From Lucinisca nassula (Eukaryota > Mollusca > Bivalvia > Lucinida > Lucinidae), in assembly GCA_963580285.1 (NCBI GenBank), contig OY757011.1, positions 97,950,678 to 98,014,677 on the forward strand: a DNA stretch of 64,000 nt, read 5' to 3'. The notes beneath the pieces were generated by a model that was not told the origin of the DNA, did no database searches, and saw only the letters and a list, made by a program, of their open reading frames with translations. Positions 40,331-52,814 of the stretch are shown here, piece after piece. How positions within the stretch are numbered: position 1 is the first letter of the stretch; every line of letters starts with the position of its first letter. Position numbers and translations under genes: made by a program.

Positions 40331-43300
40331 GATCTAAGCCCCAATCGCTTTTAGTGATGGGGACATCTGTGCCAGGGTCAGATAGTTTGTCAGATGGGGG
40401 TATGACCTGCCCCAAAGTGTCATCTGACGCAGGGTCTCTAGATATATCAGATGTGGGTATGACCTGCCTCAGCGTATCATCTGATGCCTCAGTTATGAAT
40501 AGTACAAAGATTGACAAAGATATGAAAAGTACAATTGAAAAAAATATGGAAAGTACAATTGACAAAGATATGGAAAAATCTGTTGCCTCAGTTTTGCAAA
40601 GTACAAATGAAAAAGATATTAACAGAAAACAACTAGTACAAGATTCCAAAGTTTTACCAAATACAAATGACAATGATAGCGGCAGAAAACAACTACATGT
40701 AGTACAAAATACCACAATCAATTCACCAATAGAGATTACAAACACTGTATTGTCAAGTTTTTCACAAGTTGATGAAGAAATTATGCACACTGCCTTTCCT
40801 TTAACAGAACAAACTGATACAATGCTATGGAAGCCTTCTAATGGTCCATTTAACTCTGTCAAATTTGAACTGGGATCTTTTCACCAAGGTTCTGAAATAT
40901 TTAGTAGTAAGTCCAGAGGATGTCAATGCACTGCAAATGCACTTTGTTCATTAATATATGCAGCATACTCAGACATTTCTTGTAGTACAGATCTAGACAG
41001 CATTCTTTTAGATGGAGATTGTCTGTATAATAAGATCATAGATGAATTAAAGGCAAAAGGTAAATTCAGAAGTAAGTTACTTTGCTTTGATGAACTTCCA
41101 AGGTTAGTTTCAGTTCTAAACAAAGAAGTTGTTGTGAAAACATCTGCAGTTGTGACAGGTCTTTGTACAGAACAGTTTGTCAGTACCAATTTACCTACTC
41201 TTCACCAAGTATTGTATACTACTTTACAATGTTCTTCAAGTGTTTTATTAATGATAGGTTCAATTTGTACCTCTGTGTTCAAGAGAGATTGCAAATACTT
41301 TATATTTGATTCACATTCACATGGTTTCAATGGGTTATCTGTTCCAGATGGAAAATCATTACTAGCTGCTTTCAATTGTTTAGATGATCTAGTTGCATTT
41401 TTATATGCGTTGTTTGAAAGCATGATGATTTCAATTTCCACACAGTTTGAAATTCTTCCTGTAGACTTTGACTTATCTAATCTTGAGCCTAACCCAGTAT
41501 TTGATATTCAAAATCATGCAGAGTGTAATACTGACACTTCATGTGACTATGCTTGGAAATCTGTAACATACAAGAGAAAGGTGTCTGAAAGCCATATGAG
41601 GAATGCACAGGCAAGAGAAGACTATTTTGCTAATTCAAGCATTGGAAATCATGAAACACTTATTGGAAAATACTTTAAAGATCAAAAGCATAAACTTGAA
41701 GAGAAGACAGGCAATAGAACAAAGGTAACTAAAAATCAAAATATTAGGAACAAAGAAATTACATTAAATAAGAAAAATGTCACAGAAAGAAAAGAATATA
41801 TGAGAGTGTATATGCAGAAACGAAGGCAAGACTCTAACTTCAAGGTAAAAGACAAAAAGTATACTCTTAAATCAATGCAGAGTGCTAGACAATCTGAAGA
41901 ATACCATACAAAAGATAAAGAATATTCACTGAAATCTAAGCAGAGTGCTAGACAATCTGAAGAATACCGAAAAAAAGATAGAGAATATTCCCTCAAATCT
42001 AAGCAGAGTGCTAGACAATCTGAAGAATACCGAAAAAAAGATAGAGAATATTCCCTCAAATCTAAGCAGAGTGCTAGACAATCTGAAGAATACCAAAAAA
42101 AAGATAGAGAATATTCACTCAAATCTAAGCAGAGTGCTAGACAATCTGAAGAATACCAAAAAAAAGATAGAGAATATTCACTCAAATCTAAGCAGAGTGC
42201 TAGACAATCTGAAGAATACCAAAAAAAAGATAGAGAATATTCACTCAAATCTAAGCAGAGTGCTAGACAATCTATAGAATACCAAAAAAAAGACAGAGAA
42301 TATACACTCAAATCTATGCAGAGTGCTAGACAATCTGAAGAATGCCGGAGAAAAGACAAAGCTATGACAAAAGCATGTAAGAGAAGAGCAAGATTGATAG
42401 ATGAATACAAAATATGGGAAAGAGAAAAGAAAAAAGAATCTCGAGAATGCCATGAATACAAACAAAAAGAAATTCAAATACAAAATCGGTCGAAGAGGAA
42501 GGCAAGGTCAGATCCATACATATTAGAACAAGAAAGGTTTGCAAAACAACAATGGAGATTAAATGAAAGAAACAAGAAAGCTGAAAACATTATAGACTGT
42601 AAAAGAAAAGCTACTAAGCGTAAAGATCCATCTTTTTCTCAAGCTGAAAATATAACCACAAAGCACAGAAAATTTGGTAGTGATATTGATGTTTGTATTG
42701 AAAAGTTTCACAAGAATATATCAGTTGGACCTGTCTATATATGTAGTTGTTGTCAACAGACATGGTTTGAAGAGACTGTATCAAAAGCTAAAACTTTTGT
42801 TTCTAAAAACAAGGAAAGATACTTAACTGGGGTGAAATCAGTCAATGAAGAAGAATGGATATGCCGTACATGCAAAGACAATATTAAGTGTGGTAAAGTC
42901 CCAAAATTGTCTGTTTTAAACGGAATGAAGTGGCCACCAAAACCGAAAGAATTGGAACTGTTTCCACTTGAAGAACGCCTTATTGCTTTACGTATACCAT
43001 TCATGCAGATGCGAGAACTACCTAGAGGTCGCCAGTTATCAGTAAAAGGAAATGTTGTTAATGTACCTGTTGACATTCAACCAATTGTGAATGCTTTACC
43101 TAGACCTTTTGACGAAAATGTTACAGTTGCAGTGAAATTAAAGAAGAAGATGTCGTTTAAGTCATATGTTTTCTCAGAAAATGTTCGACCATATCATGTA
43201 CTTTGTGCTTTGCACTGGCTAATGAGTGGTAGTGAATTGTACAAAAACGCAAATGTTGAAATAGACCAGCAATGGTTAAAGAGAATCACTGAAGAAAGTA

Positions 43301-45972
43301 ATGAAACACTGCATGCATTTTTTGAATCACAAAAAAAAGCCTGCTCTGAAACAAATAATGATCCTTCTGATGGTGTTTTGGATGAAAGTCTTCAGGATAT
43401 TCCATGTGATCAGAACCAAGCTGAGGCTATACATAATTTTTTTGAGTTATGTACAAAAGAATGTTCAAAGTATGATATTGTTGATTTTGATGGTGTTGTT
43501 AGTGAAATGTGTGACAATTGGTCAAAAAATCAGTTAGAAAAAAACGATATTTCAAATCATAACAAAACTCATGTGGAAGAACTGTATGATTCAGATGCTC
43601 AGTTAGAAGAAAATGATATTTCTAATCATAACCCAACTCATGTGGAAGAACTGTATGATTCAGATGCAGAAGAAATCGCACAGGAAAATGTGGGAAATAT
43701 TGACACTCTGTTGGATGATGCAGATTTTGAAAACAGAAATTCTACTTTCACATTTGCTCCTGGAGAAGGTCAGCGACCACTCAGTATATTTCAAGATAAA
43801 GATTCAGAATATCTTTGTTTTCCCACCATTTTTTGTGGGCATAGGCGAATAGATAATGATGATAGAATAGTGCCTGTACATTATAGTGATATTGCTAAGT
43901 GGGAATTGAGAAGTCAGGATAGGCGGGCTGCTAACAGTGTACCTAACATTTTTTTCAAACTGAAAAAAATACAAATGAAGCAATTGAATGATAAAGCAAA
44001 CCTAGCTGTTAGAAGGTGTCAAACTGGAGCAAATAATATTACTGCTGTACAAGCAAGAAACTCAGAGTGTATTGACACTATTGTAAAAAAGGATGAAGGT
44101 TACTATTTGTTTAAACAGCTAAGAAATTCTCCAGCCTATTTAGAATCTAGAAAAAAAGATGTTTATGCTATGATTCGACAGTTAGGTTTACCAACATGGT
44201 TTATGTCATTGTCCTCAGCTGATACAAGATGGATTGACCTTTTGAAAATGTTAGCTATCTTAAATAAAAGTTTGAACTTTACTGATGGTCAAATTGAAAA
44301 CTTTACTTGGGAACAAAAGATAAAACTCATTCAGTCTGATCCAGTCACTTGTTCCAGATATTTCGAGCATAGGGTTAAAGAATTTATCAACACAGTTCTT
44401 AAGAGTGAGCACGAACCTCTTGGAAAAGTAGTTGATTACTTTTTTAGAGTGGAATTTCAGCAACGTGGATCGCCACACATTCACATGATTGTATGGGTAC
44501 AAAATGCACCAAAATTTAATGTTGACTCAGATGCAGAGGTGGCTGCTTATGTGGATCAGTATTTAAAATGTTCTATACACAATCCTTATCTTAGTCATTT
44601 AATAGAACTTCAAATTCACAAGCATTCTAGAACATGCAGAAAACGAGAAGATAAAATCTGTCGATTTGGTTATCCTTTGCCACCTCTTTCCAAAACTATG
44701 GTCTTACAGCCTCTCGAAACTGAAAAAGACAAGTATTATAAATTGTACCAAAACCTACAGAAAACAATGAACAGTAAGAAAGATGGATATGATACTTCTT
44801 ATGAGGAGTTTCTGACAAGTGTTGTCCAAATGAGTGAGGAAGAATATATTAAATGTATCAGAAGTTCTTTAAACTCTTCAAAAGTGTTTTTGAAAAGAAA
44901 TCCAAGTGAGATCCGTGTAAATCTCTACAATGATAGTGTGTTAAAAGCTTGGAAGGCAAACATTGACATACAATTTGTGTTAGATCCATATGCTTGTGCT
45001 ATGTATATAGTTTCATATATTAGTAAATCTCAAAGAGGGATGAGTAATTTGTTGCATGCAGCTGCAAAAGAAGCAAGGAATGGCAACATGGATCTCAAAA
45101 GGCAAGTTAGACATATTGGAAATGTATTTTCAAACAGCGTTGAAGTAAGTGCACAAGAGGCAGTTTATTTGGTACTCCAAATGCCGTTGACTAAAAGTTC
45201 AAGGAGTGTTGTCTTCATAAACACGTCACTGCCAAACCAGAGAGTACAGTTACTGAAACCAAAGTCAGTACTTGATGAATTGCCGGCAGACTCAACAGAT
45301 ATAATGTCGGACAATAAAATTAAAAGATACTCAAAGCGTCCCAAACCATTGGAAAAGTATTGCTTAGCCGATTATGTGTCTGAGTTAGAAGTCATTTACC
45401 CAGATGGAGAGAATGATAGCAGGGATGAGGAGAATCAAGATTATGAGAAAGATGTACAAATGCCAGATGAAGAATGCTTTGGTGATGGTGAAACTATTTT
45501 AACTTTAAAGAATGGCATAAAAATCAAACAATGCCTTAATTCTAAAATAATTAGGTATGTGAGATTCAATCGCAAAACAGATGAAGAGAACTACTATAGA
45601 GAGAAACTTTTACTTTTTCACCCATGCAGAAATGAAGAGACTGACTTACTTGGAACTTTTAGAACCTATAAAGAACACTATGAGTCTATGAAGCATGTGA
45701 TAGATCATAAATGTTCAACTTATGAACATCATGCTGAAGAGTTGGAAATAGCAAGAGATTTAGCAGAAATCGAATATGATGCATTCGATGATATTGCACC
45801 AAGTACACAACAAGTTGAAGGTGATGATGCTGAAAGGGAACCAGTTCAGTCTGAAGAGTTTATATATTTTAATCCTGATAGAATTGAACATAGAGACTAT
45901 GATATAGGGACTGAAATTGGATGTTATGTTTCTGCACCTCAGATTGATGTGAATGAGACTATTCTTTCAGAT
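40331..45972 (+). CDS. Helentron polyprotein: protease-like, repeats, Cys-rich and HUH Rep
   Basis: Main part of the frame (open from 40264 to 45990). Numbering from the in-frame ATG at 40264: residues ~215-390 carry GCQCTANALCS (C220, C222) and FDSHSHG (D349, H351), a Cys...Asp-x-His layout like UL36-type (C76) or OTU-like cysteine proteases. Residues ~530-700 are about eight 21-residue Lys/Glu-rich repeats (QSARQSEEY...KKDREY), probably coiled. ~820-960 is Cys-rich (ICSCCQQTWF, WICRTC) with LIALRIPFMQMRELPRGRQL, as in DUF6570 of Helitron proteins. ~1299-1600 is Rep: GSPHIHMIVW gives the HUH pair H1405/H1407, and YIVSYISK the Tyr pair Y1581/Y1585 plus K1588. The role is rolling-circle nicking and joining. 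The frame is cut by the SINE at 45973. Confidence 0.85.
41855..42360 (+). repeat. 63-bp coding tandem repeat in Helentron frame
   Basis: About eight near-identical 63-base units, each holding AGTGCTAGACAATCTGAAG, encode the 21-residue repeat. Inner units differ by one to a few bases, so copy number has changed recently. The array also creates a long antisense frame with no meaning. Confidence 0.8.
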
Positions 45973-46272
45973 TTTGTTTGTTTGATTTGAGGTTTAACGT
46001 CCCCGTCAACACTGTAAAGGTCATTTTGGAGACGTTGCTTCCAATTTTGTGGGACTTTTACCCGACACTGAGATGAAATGACATCTCAAGCCCTGTCGCC
46101 CAATGAAACCAATAGGGTTTATTAGCATGGACGGTCTGCCTCGCACCACGGTTCCTGGACAGGCTTAGATCCTCTAAGCGGTTCACCAGTACTAGTGTGC
46201 GGGCCGGATTCAGCTCTGCGTGGAAGCATCATGCAGCCCATATATTTCTTCAAGCCCCTATGGGCGGGGGCC
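45973..46272 (-). mobile_element. SINE in Helentron, 15-bp target duplication
   Basis: ACTATTCTTTCAGAT at 45958-45972 and 46273-46287. The 300-base insert reads, in reverse, tRNA/5' region to AACCTCAAATCAAACAAACA tail. Insert plus duplication is 315 bases, so the frame is kept but stops lie inside. It defines the full length of the family. Confidence 0.85.
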
Positions 46273-48463
46273 ACTATTCTTTCAGATATTGATTATAGAA
46301 AGCTCCTGCAGTGTTTAAATAGTAAACAAAAACAGTTTTACAATCATGTGATTCATTGGATTAAAAACAAAGGATGCACCTTTATATGTATTTCTTTCTG
46401 GCGGAGCTGGTGTTGGAAAAAGTCTAGTTATTCGAGCATTATATCAGACTTTGTTTAGAATATTAAATCTGAAAGAAGGAGAAGATGCAGACCACACAAG
46501 AGTTCTTCTTTGTGCATTTACAGGAAAAGCAGCATTTAATATTAATGGTTCTACCATCTCATCTGCATTTAAACAGAAGTATAAGCAATCAGATCAAACA
46601 TTAACCTGTGACAGTCTGAATACCTTTAGATCAAAGTACCGTGATTTGTCAGTTGTGATTATTGATGAAATTTCAATGGTTAGTAATTCTATGTTGAATT
46701 TTATTGATCAGAGACTTCAAGCATTGAAAGGAACAAGAATACCTTTTGGTGGTGTTAGCATTATTGCTGTTGGTGATCTTTATCAGTTGAAACCTGTGAG
46801 TGGTGATTGGATATTCAATGATATGAAACATGATGCAGCTGCTTTATCACGAAATCTCTGGAAAGACTTATTTACCATGTTTGAATTAACAGAAATTATG
46901 AGACAGAAAGATGACCTTGAATTTGCAGAATTGTTAAATAGATTAAGGATCAATGCCTTGACTGCTGAAGACAAGACTAGGTTTAAGCAGTGTGAAGTAA
47001 CTACAAATGATATTGATTATCAGAAGAATGCGCCTCACCTCTTTGCAGAAAACTGTTTCATGCACGTTTTTAATGATGAAATTATAAGAAATATGGCAAC
47101 AGAAAAGGTTGAAATACCATGTATGGATACATATGTGTCACCTAAGTTATCTAAAGAGAAGATGGACTGTGCACTCAAGAACCTAAAGAATGTAACAGAT
47201 TCAAACCAAACAGCCAATTTACATTGCTCTTTAACAGTTGTTGTTGACATGATTTATGATTTAACAATAAACATAAAAACAGAAGATGGACTAGCAAATG
47301 GAGCATCATGTGTAGTTAAGTTTATTGAGTATAAACTACAAACCACACAACGTCCAAGCATAATTTGGGTCCAGTTTGATGACAAAAAAGCAGGAATGGA
47401 AACCAGAATCAAATACAAAAACAGGGGACTGTATCATAGCAATATTGATGAAAATTGGACACCAATTTTTGATGTCAACAGGTCATTTACTTACAACAGA
47501 AAGACCTTTCAGAGAGTTCAATTTCCTTTGCAACCTTCTGCAGGGCATTCAGTACATAGAGCACAAGGTAGTACCCTTGAAAGAGTTGTCATTGACTTAT
47601 CACAACGTAAAACCCGCAAAGTTCCACATTTACACTATGTTGCACTCAGCAGGGTAAGGTCAATTGAAAAGCTTCAGATCCTTAACTTCAATGAGAAAGC
47701 ATTACAAGTTGATGATCAGGTTAAGACAGAAATGCAGCGATTGCATGAAACAGCAATGCTTCAACTGTGTGATACATCTTTAGAACTGATAGATCCAGAT
47801 ACACATTTCAAAGTTGCTTTCAATAATTGTAGATCCTTGAATCTTCATTTTGATGATGTTAGACATGACAAAAATCTGTTGTCAACCCACATATTTGGAT
47901 TAGCAGAAACACGACTACATCAGCCTGATAATGATAGTGATTATGTAATAGACGGCTATTGTTTGATAAGAAATGACCAAATTGGATACAATACTTGCAA
48001 AAGACCTCCTCATGGATTAGCAGTTTATGCCAAAGATGATATCAATATAATACAGAACAGAAAGTATAGTTCAGATACATTAGAATTTATTATGATAGCT
48101 GCCAGGCATGTCTTGATTGAAAGTCAGATTGTATTTTTGTATAAGTCACCTCAAATGTCTGACAGTAATCTTCTTTCTTGTCTGAACAAAGAACTTATTC
48201 CATATTTGACCCCATCAAAGCCATTGATGATAATTGGAGATTTCAATATTAATGTTTTGCTGAAACATAACATTATTAAGAAATTAAGTGATAAGTTTTC
48301 ATGCAAAATGCTTGCAAATGAATGTACCACAGATCATATGACAACGCTTGATTTGATATTTTCTAATGTTGATTTTTCATATGTTGATGGTGCAGTGGGA
48401 ACATGTGAAACATACTGGTCAGATCACAAAATAGTCTTTTTGCACATGAAATCCAAAAGTTGA
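46273..48463 (+). CDS. Helentron polyprotein: PIF1 helicase plus endonuclease, frameshifted start
   Basis: Frame 1 continues from the SINE duplication (DYRKLLQCLNSKQKQFYNHV) to about 46372, where one extra base shifts it. Frame 2 then runs to the stop at 48463. Helicase: Walker A GGAGVGKS at 46400-46423, Walker B VVIIDEISMV near 46650, GDLYQLKPV near 46770, HSVHRAQGSTLERVVIDL near 47550 and YVALSRVRS near 47640, all typical of PIF1/Helitron helicases. The last ~220 residues form an endonuclease/exonuclease/phosphatase domain: NNCRSL, AETRL, IIGDFNIN, LDLIFSN and SDHKIVF. It would unwind DNA for rolling-circle transfer; the EN domain marks the Helentron subclass. Confidence 0.88.
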
Positions 48464-48730
48464 AGACTTTTCACCTGCATAGTTTTAAATGTATAAAACC
48501 AGCCTCTCAAATTAAGGTCGCTGTTTTTTGGTGAAATTGGAACAGAGGAATCTATTGGTCAGATCATAAGTACCGCACTTTTTGCATAACAACTTAGAAA
48601 TAGTGTCAGGTGTTTTTATGCTACTTTTCAGTGCACTCACCCACCACATAAAATGCTGTATTTACCTTTTTAAAGGTAGATATTGCTGGTGGTTTTGCAA
48701 GATTTGGGTGGCCACCACTTACAGATATCA
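48464..48730 (+). other. Helentron 3' flank
   Basis: A-T-rich sequence after the stop at 48463. No poly(A) signal or terminal hairpin is obvious here. Confidence 0.3.
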
Positions 48731-48732
48731 GG

Positions 48733-48945
48733 AAATGAGCACCCCTGTAAAACTCCTTATATAGAGAAAAGTGGAGTTTACAGAGCTATTCTTTATTTTC
48801 TATACATATTTTTTCCATTTTCTCACTCAAAACGTAGACTGTGTGTACTCCTAAGAACTGTCTCAGTGAGGTGTTTCTCACAATGATCTATGTTTTAAGC
48901 AGAAATAAGAAAAATATATAAATTTTCACTTCAAAAATGGCATTT
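48733..48945 (-). mobile_element. Degenerate double-hairpin MITE
   Basis: CCTTATATAGAGAAAAGTGG, TCTCACTCAAAACGTAGAC, a decayed GAACTGTCTCAGTGAGGTG hairpin and AAGCAGAAATAAGAAAAAT. Confidence 0.45.
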
Positions 48946-49362
48946 TTTCTATCATGACTGAAAGCATTACATATATGGATGCATTATTCTAATGGAATAG
49001 GTCCTCTTTTTTCCATTCAGAAGTGAGAAATAGGATAACTTTGAATCAACAATATGGAAAAATAAAAGTTTAATCTTAAAGGGCCTTAATAATATTTAAT
49101 ATTTTATTTGGTTTTCCAGTTTTATAGTAGAAGATTAAAAAATATATTTTGAGTATGATTTCAACCTTTTCTTAGAATTTATGTGCACAAGATGAAACTA
49201 CACTTTCTGTTGGCATAAAATTTTGAAGATTATAAAGCATATGATAGTCTGTTGATACAGTGTAGGCTTCAAAGATTGACTTGTATGTATGTATATTTTT
49301 ATGATGTCACATTACATGGATGCTGTTAATATATGTTTGGTTTATATTAATTGTACTCTTCA

Positions 49363-49643
49363 ACGTCACGTGAACAAGCCCGTGAAATGAACACCCCCTT
49401 AAACCCCACTTTATATAGAGAAACCTGGGGTTTAGAGGGGTATACATTATTTTTCTTATTTCTGCTCCAATACATAGGTTGTGGGTACTCATTAGAACTG
49501 CCTCAATCAGATAGTTCTAACTAGCACCCGCAACGTATGTTTTCAGTATAAATAAGGAAAATATCATGGATTTTCATCATAAAAGTAGCTATTTTGAAGA
49601 TGCAAAAAAATGCATTATGTTGCAAGGGTTTGTTATCTTAATG
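49363..49643 (-). mobile_element. Double-hairpin MITE, reverse
   Basis: ACGTCACGTGAACAAGCC start; hairpins near 49391-49442 and 49485-49535; GTTTGTTATCTTAATG end. Confidence 0.6.
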
Positions 49644-49789
49644 CTTAGATGTATTGCAGAAAAATTAAAAAAATATTAATTCTTTACTTATCCACAAACA
49701 TTTGCTACCTTCATATTAAACATCTGTCCAGACACTTTGTCAAGAGAAGAATTGACTTACAGTGTACATTCTGTCCATTTTTCACCCGA

Positions 49790-50335
49790 CGTTAGTCTAA
49801 GGGGACTATAGTAGAGGTTTCATCTGTCCATCCGCAGTCCATCCATCAGTCTGCAACTCCTCCTACATTTTCCAGGTATTTTGATGAAACTTTCCAGTTA
49901 TTGTTCCCATGTCCTGAAGATGATCATATTTTATCCAGGTCATGCTAGACTGATTTTTACCAGAGTTATTGCCCTTTGTCAGTTTTAGCAATTTTATCAA
50001 AAGAAGTTTTTGTCTCTGCAACTCCTCCCAGTGTTCAAGAGATTTTGATGAAACTTTCCAGTTATTGTTCTTATGACCTGAAAATGATCATATTTTAAGG
50101 AGGTTGTGCCTGATTGATTTTTACCAGCATCATTGCCCTTTGTCAGTCTAAGACATGTTATCAACTGAAGTTCTTGTCTCCACAACTCCTCCTACAGTTT
50201 TCACCGGATTTGGATGAAACTTTCCAGTTATTGTTTCCATGACCTGAAGATGATCATATTTTATTGCGGTCATGCTGAATTTTCCTAGGGTTTTGGTCCT
50301 TTGTCTTACAGTTTTGGAGATCACTTTTTCCCCCG
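49790..50335 (+). mobile_element. Tandem-core element, three units
   Basis: Units of roughly 165 bp near 49852, 50017 and 50182 with CAACTCCTCCTACA-type, GATGAAACTTTCCAGTTATT and GATGATCATATTTTA. The first unit is preceded by CATCTGTCCATCC. The matching 3' end may be at 51486-51524. Confidence 0.5.
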
Positions 50336-51485
50336 TAAATTTATTCCTTACAACTTTAGGAACATTTAAAAGAAATAGTCTGTTGAAAGGGTTTTTAATT
50401 CCCCAAAACATGGCTTATGACATATATGTTATAGACATATTCACCACATACTGACATTTCAGAGATGGGGGGACACTTGGCTTGGGGCCTTTTATTCACA
50501 ATATTCTGAATTCTGCCAAATAACATACTGTGTAGTATTCTTATTTTCAACACTGTATTGACATGTAAATCTATTGTTCTTAGAGAAAGGTTTATTGCAG
50601 TATTTTGAATTTTGTCAATATTTTATTATTTTCTTATTTGCAACATTGACAATAATTTTACATGTAAATCTGTTGTTACTTGAAAAGGCTGAAAACAGAT
50701 TTTCTTCAAAAAGATTTAAGTTACAATTTTCTACATACTTGCAAGATCAGGAATTTATTTATTGGTGATCAAGAGAATAAGGTAATGCATCTGCTTTCTT
50801 TGCATAGAAATGACTCACAATATTTTTAGCTGTTCTTTATTTTGTGCACCTAAAGATACTTTTTTGGCACATATCACGACATAGATTCTACACATGTTTG
50901 TGTGTCTTAGTTTATGCCTTATTATAATTATGACCACTGTAACAGAATTATTTCTTTGTGGGTTTAAGATAGATGTAACAACCAAGATGTTTATGATAGA
51001 AAGGTAACTTAATCTATAATATGAGCCTTATACATCGGTGTGACTGAGTAAAAGTCAAAGATACAGTCTGGATAAAACTAAACAGACTTTGGCCTCTCTT
51101 TTTGACATGGAAGCAGCTATTTCAGATCATCAGTGTTTCTTATGTCAATTTTGTCATACCATGCAATACTGTTGTTAACCACTGTGTCGAAAGGAAATCA
51201 TAGCTACAGATATTGATTTCTTTGTCAAATTATGACTTCATCATGAACATGAACATAGAATTACAAAGACTAACTGCATGGATTCAAGAAGTCTTGTGTA
51301 TACTCCACATCTTGCCCTTCAAGATTTCATCCTGAAGAGTTCAACTGGTTCAACTGATGTACAAGTATATTGACCACACTGGATCTATAAAGACATTGAT
51401 ATCAATCAATCAGGTAAACAAACATGTCTTGCCTTTCTGCACAGTTCTTTTTTTCTAAACATCACTAATGATTTTCTGGTACACA
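50336..51485. other. Unassigned stretch
   Basis: No convincing frame or repeat. It separates the three-unit array from a Helentron-type 3' end. Confidence 0.3.
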
Positions 51486-51524
51486 GGTGAGCGATTAAGG
51501 GCCATCATGGCCCTCTTGTTTTTT
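51486..51524 (+). mobile_element. Helentron-type 3' end (GCTCACC family)
   Basis: CAGGTGAGCGATTA is followed by the hairpin AGGGCCATCATGGCCCT and CTTGTTTT. The same design closes the element ending at 59409. The inverted partner GCTCACC nearest upstream on this strand is at 31989. Confidence 0.55.
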
Positions 51525-52127
51525 ACAATGTCTGGCTTGATATTGGCAGACTCATATCGAATCAGATGAGGTTTGTGGCTTCAAATATGTTTTGAAAGTC
51601 AATAAAATTACCTTTAGAAATTATATATTGTTTGTGGTCATTGAATTCCCAATATATGTTTAATTGACAGGTTACTAACGATAATACCGGTATATCACAC
51701 CTGTGATTCAAGCGGCTATGTCCGGCTCAAAAGTAGGTCGGGTGTTCATAAATAAACTAACATTCAACAACACATGGTCATTTGCATATTTAAAATTAAC
51801 ATAGCTGGTCAGCCGAGCCGTCAAGCTATCCCGCAATGCCTGCGCTGTTTAACTCTGACAACCCAAACTGACGCTATTATACCCGAAAGTCGAGGCATAA
51901 TCCCTTCAAAAATATAAAGAAAATTCTAAAAGCGCATTTACTTAAAATATGGTATTTTAAGTTAATTTAGCGTTACACAATGAGTGCCAAAGGTCATGAC
52001 CCCTGTGGAAATTCCCCAGTCAGTTTGTAAATATCGGCCACCATCTTGTCTACAATCTATCTACAGATAAATTCCCAAGATTTGCACTCAAAATAAACAG
52101 ATACCGGGCGTCCCTGTGGTACAAAAT
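51525..52127. other. Unassigned stretch
   Basis: Mixed composition, somewhat GC-richer near 51700-51860, without frame or repeat recognised here. Confidence 0.3.
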
Positions 52128-52409
52128 ATATAAGGACGGTCGGCGTGAAGTCACTTCCACTAAGGTCCGCCGTTTTCGGAGGTTCAAACAAAGGTATTCT
52201 GCTATATGACCTTACCAAATGTACACAAGAAATATTTTCAATCAGCCCCACACCTCTGGCAAAGATTTTGCTTTTAAAACTGTTCAAAAATGATCAAATT
52301 TTAGCAATAAAACCGAAGCTTTCACCTCCACCAAATGAGAAACTGGCGGGAAAGATATCCGTTCTTTGTTTCTTTTTACTGAAGAGTTCCCTGCCGACCG
52401 TCCTTATAT
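52128..52409. repeat. 282-bp segment bounded by a 17-bp perfect inverted repeat
   Basis: ATATAAGGACGGTCGGC at 52128-52144 has its exact complement at 52393-52409. The left arm includes a TATA-box-like TATATAAG. No frame of note inside. Confidence 0.5.
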
Positions 52410-52814
52410 CAGAAATCATATTTAGCCCTTTAATTTCTTCGCTGCATACTATTTATCTTCCATAATAACATTTTTTCCCAAGCTTTATAAGGTACCAAAA
52501 ACTCGCAGGGCCACCATTGTCACCCATGTATATTTTGCAATTAAAATGGCGATTTTTATGCCGCCGTAGTGTCACTTTTCCTAATATTTTCGTAACGGTG
52601 AACTGTCTTAGTTTTTCCTTTTTCCCTATTTAGTTGTACCTCGTCACTAACGCATTTTATCATTTCCGGTTGCAAAACGAAAGTACCGATAATATTATTG
52701 TTGTTCGAGGTCAACCAATGGAAATTCTTATATTATAGCTAAAGGACACCTTCTTCTTTTATTATGAAACATATCTCAACCGAGTCCCAACAACTTTCTC
52801 TTGCTGGATTTTTA

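Larger units (their letters stand above)
39814..48463 (+). mobile_element. Helentron (EN-bearing Helitron) gene region, three lesions
   Basis: A rolling-circle transposon gene whose parts are collinear and in frame once two insertions are set aside. Order: basic N-terminal leader, Cys-protease-like domain, 21-residue repeats, Cys-rich DUF6570-like region, Helitron Rep with HUH, PIF1-type helicase, endonuclease/exonuclease/phosphatase domain. The C-terminal endonuclease places it among Helentrons (Helitron2). Lesions: hAT-like MITE at 39940-40330, SINE at 45973-46272, one extra base near 46372. No other stop was seen, so it died recently or has active sisters. Transposon ends are not certain. 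Confidence 0.85.

Noticed and set aside
41736..42461. Long antisense reading frame (241 codons) opposite the Helentron repeats
   Set aside because: It exists only because the 63-bp coding repeat has no stop in the opposite frame; composition is Leu/Ser/Cys-rich and repetitive.
43301..43852. Plus-strand frames at 43301-43537 and 43613-43852
   Set aside because: They are alternative frames of the Helentron coding sequence.
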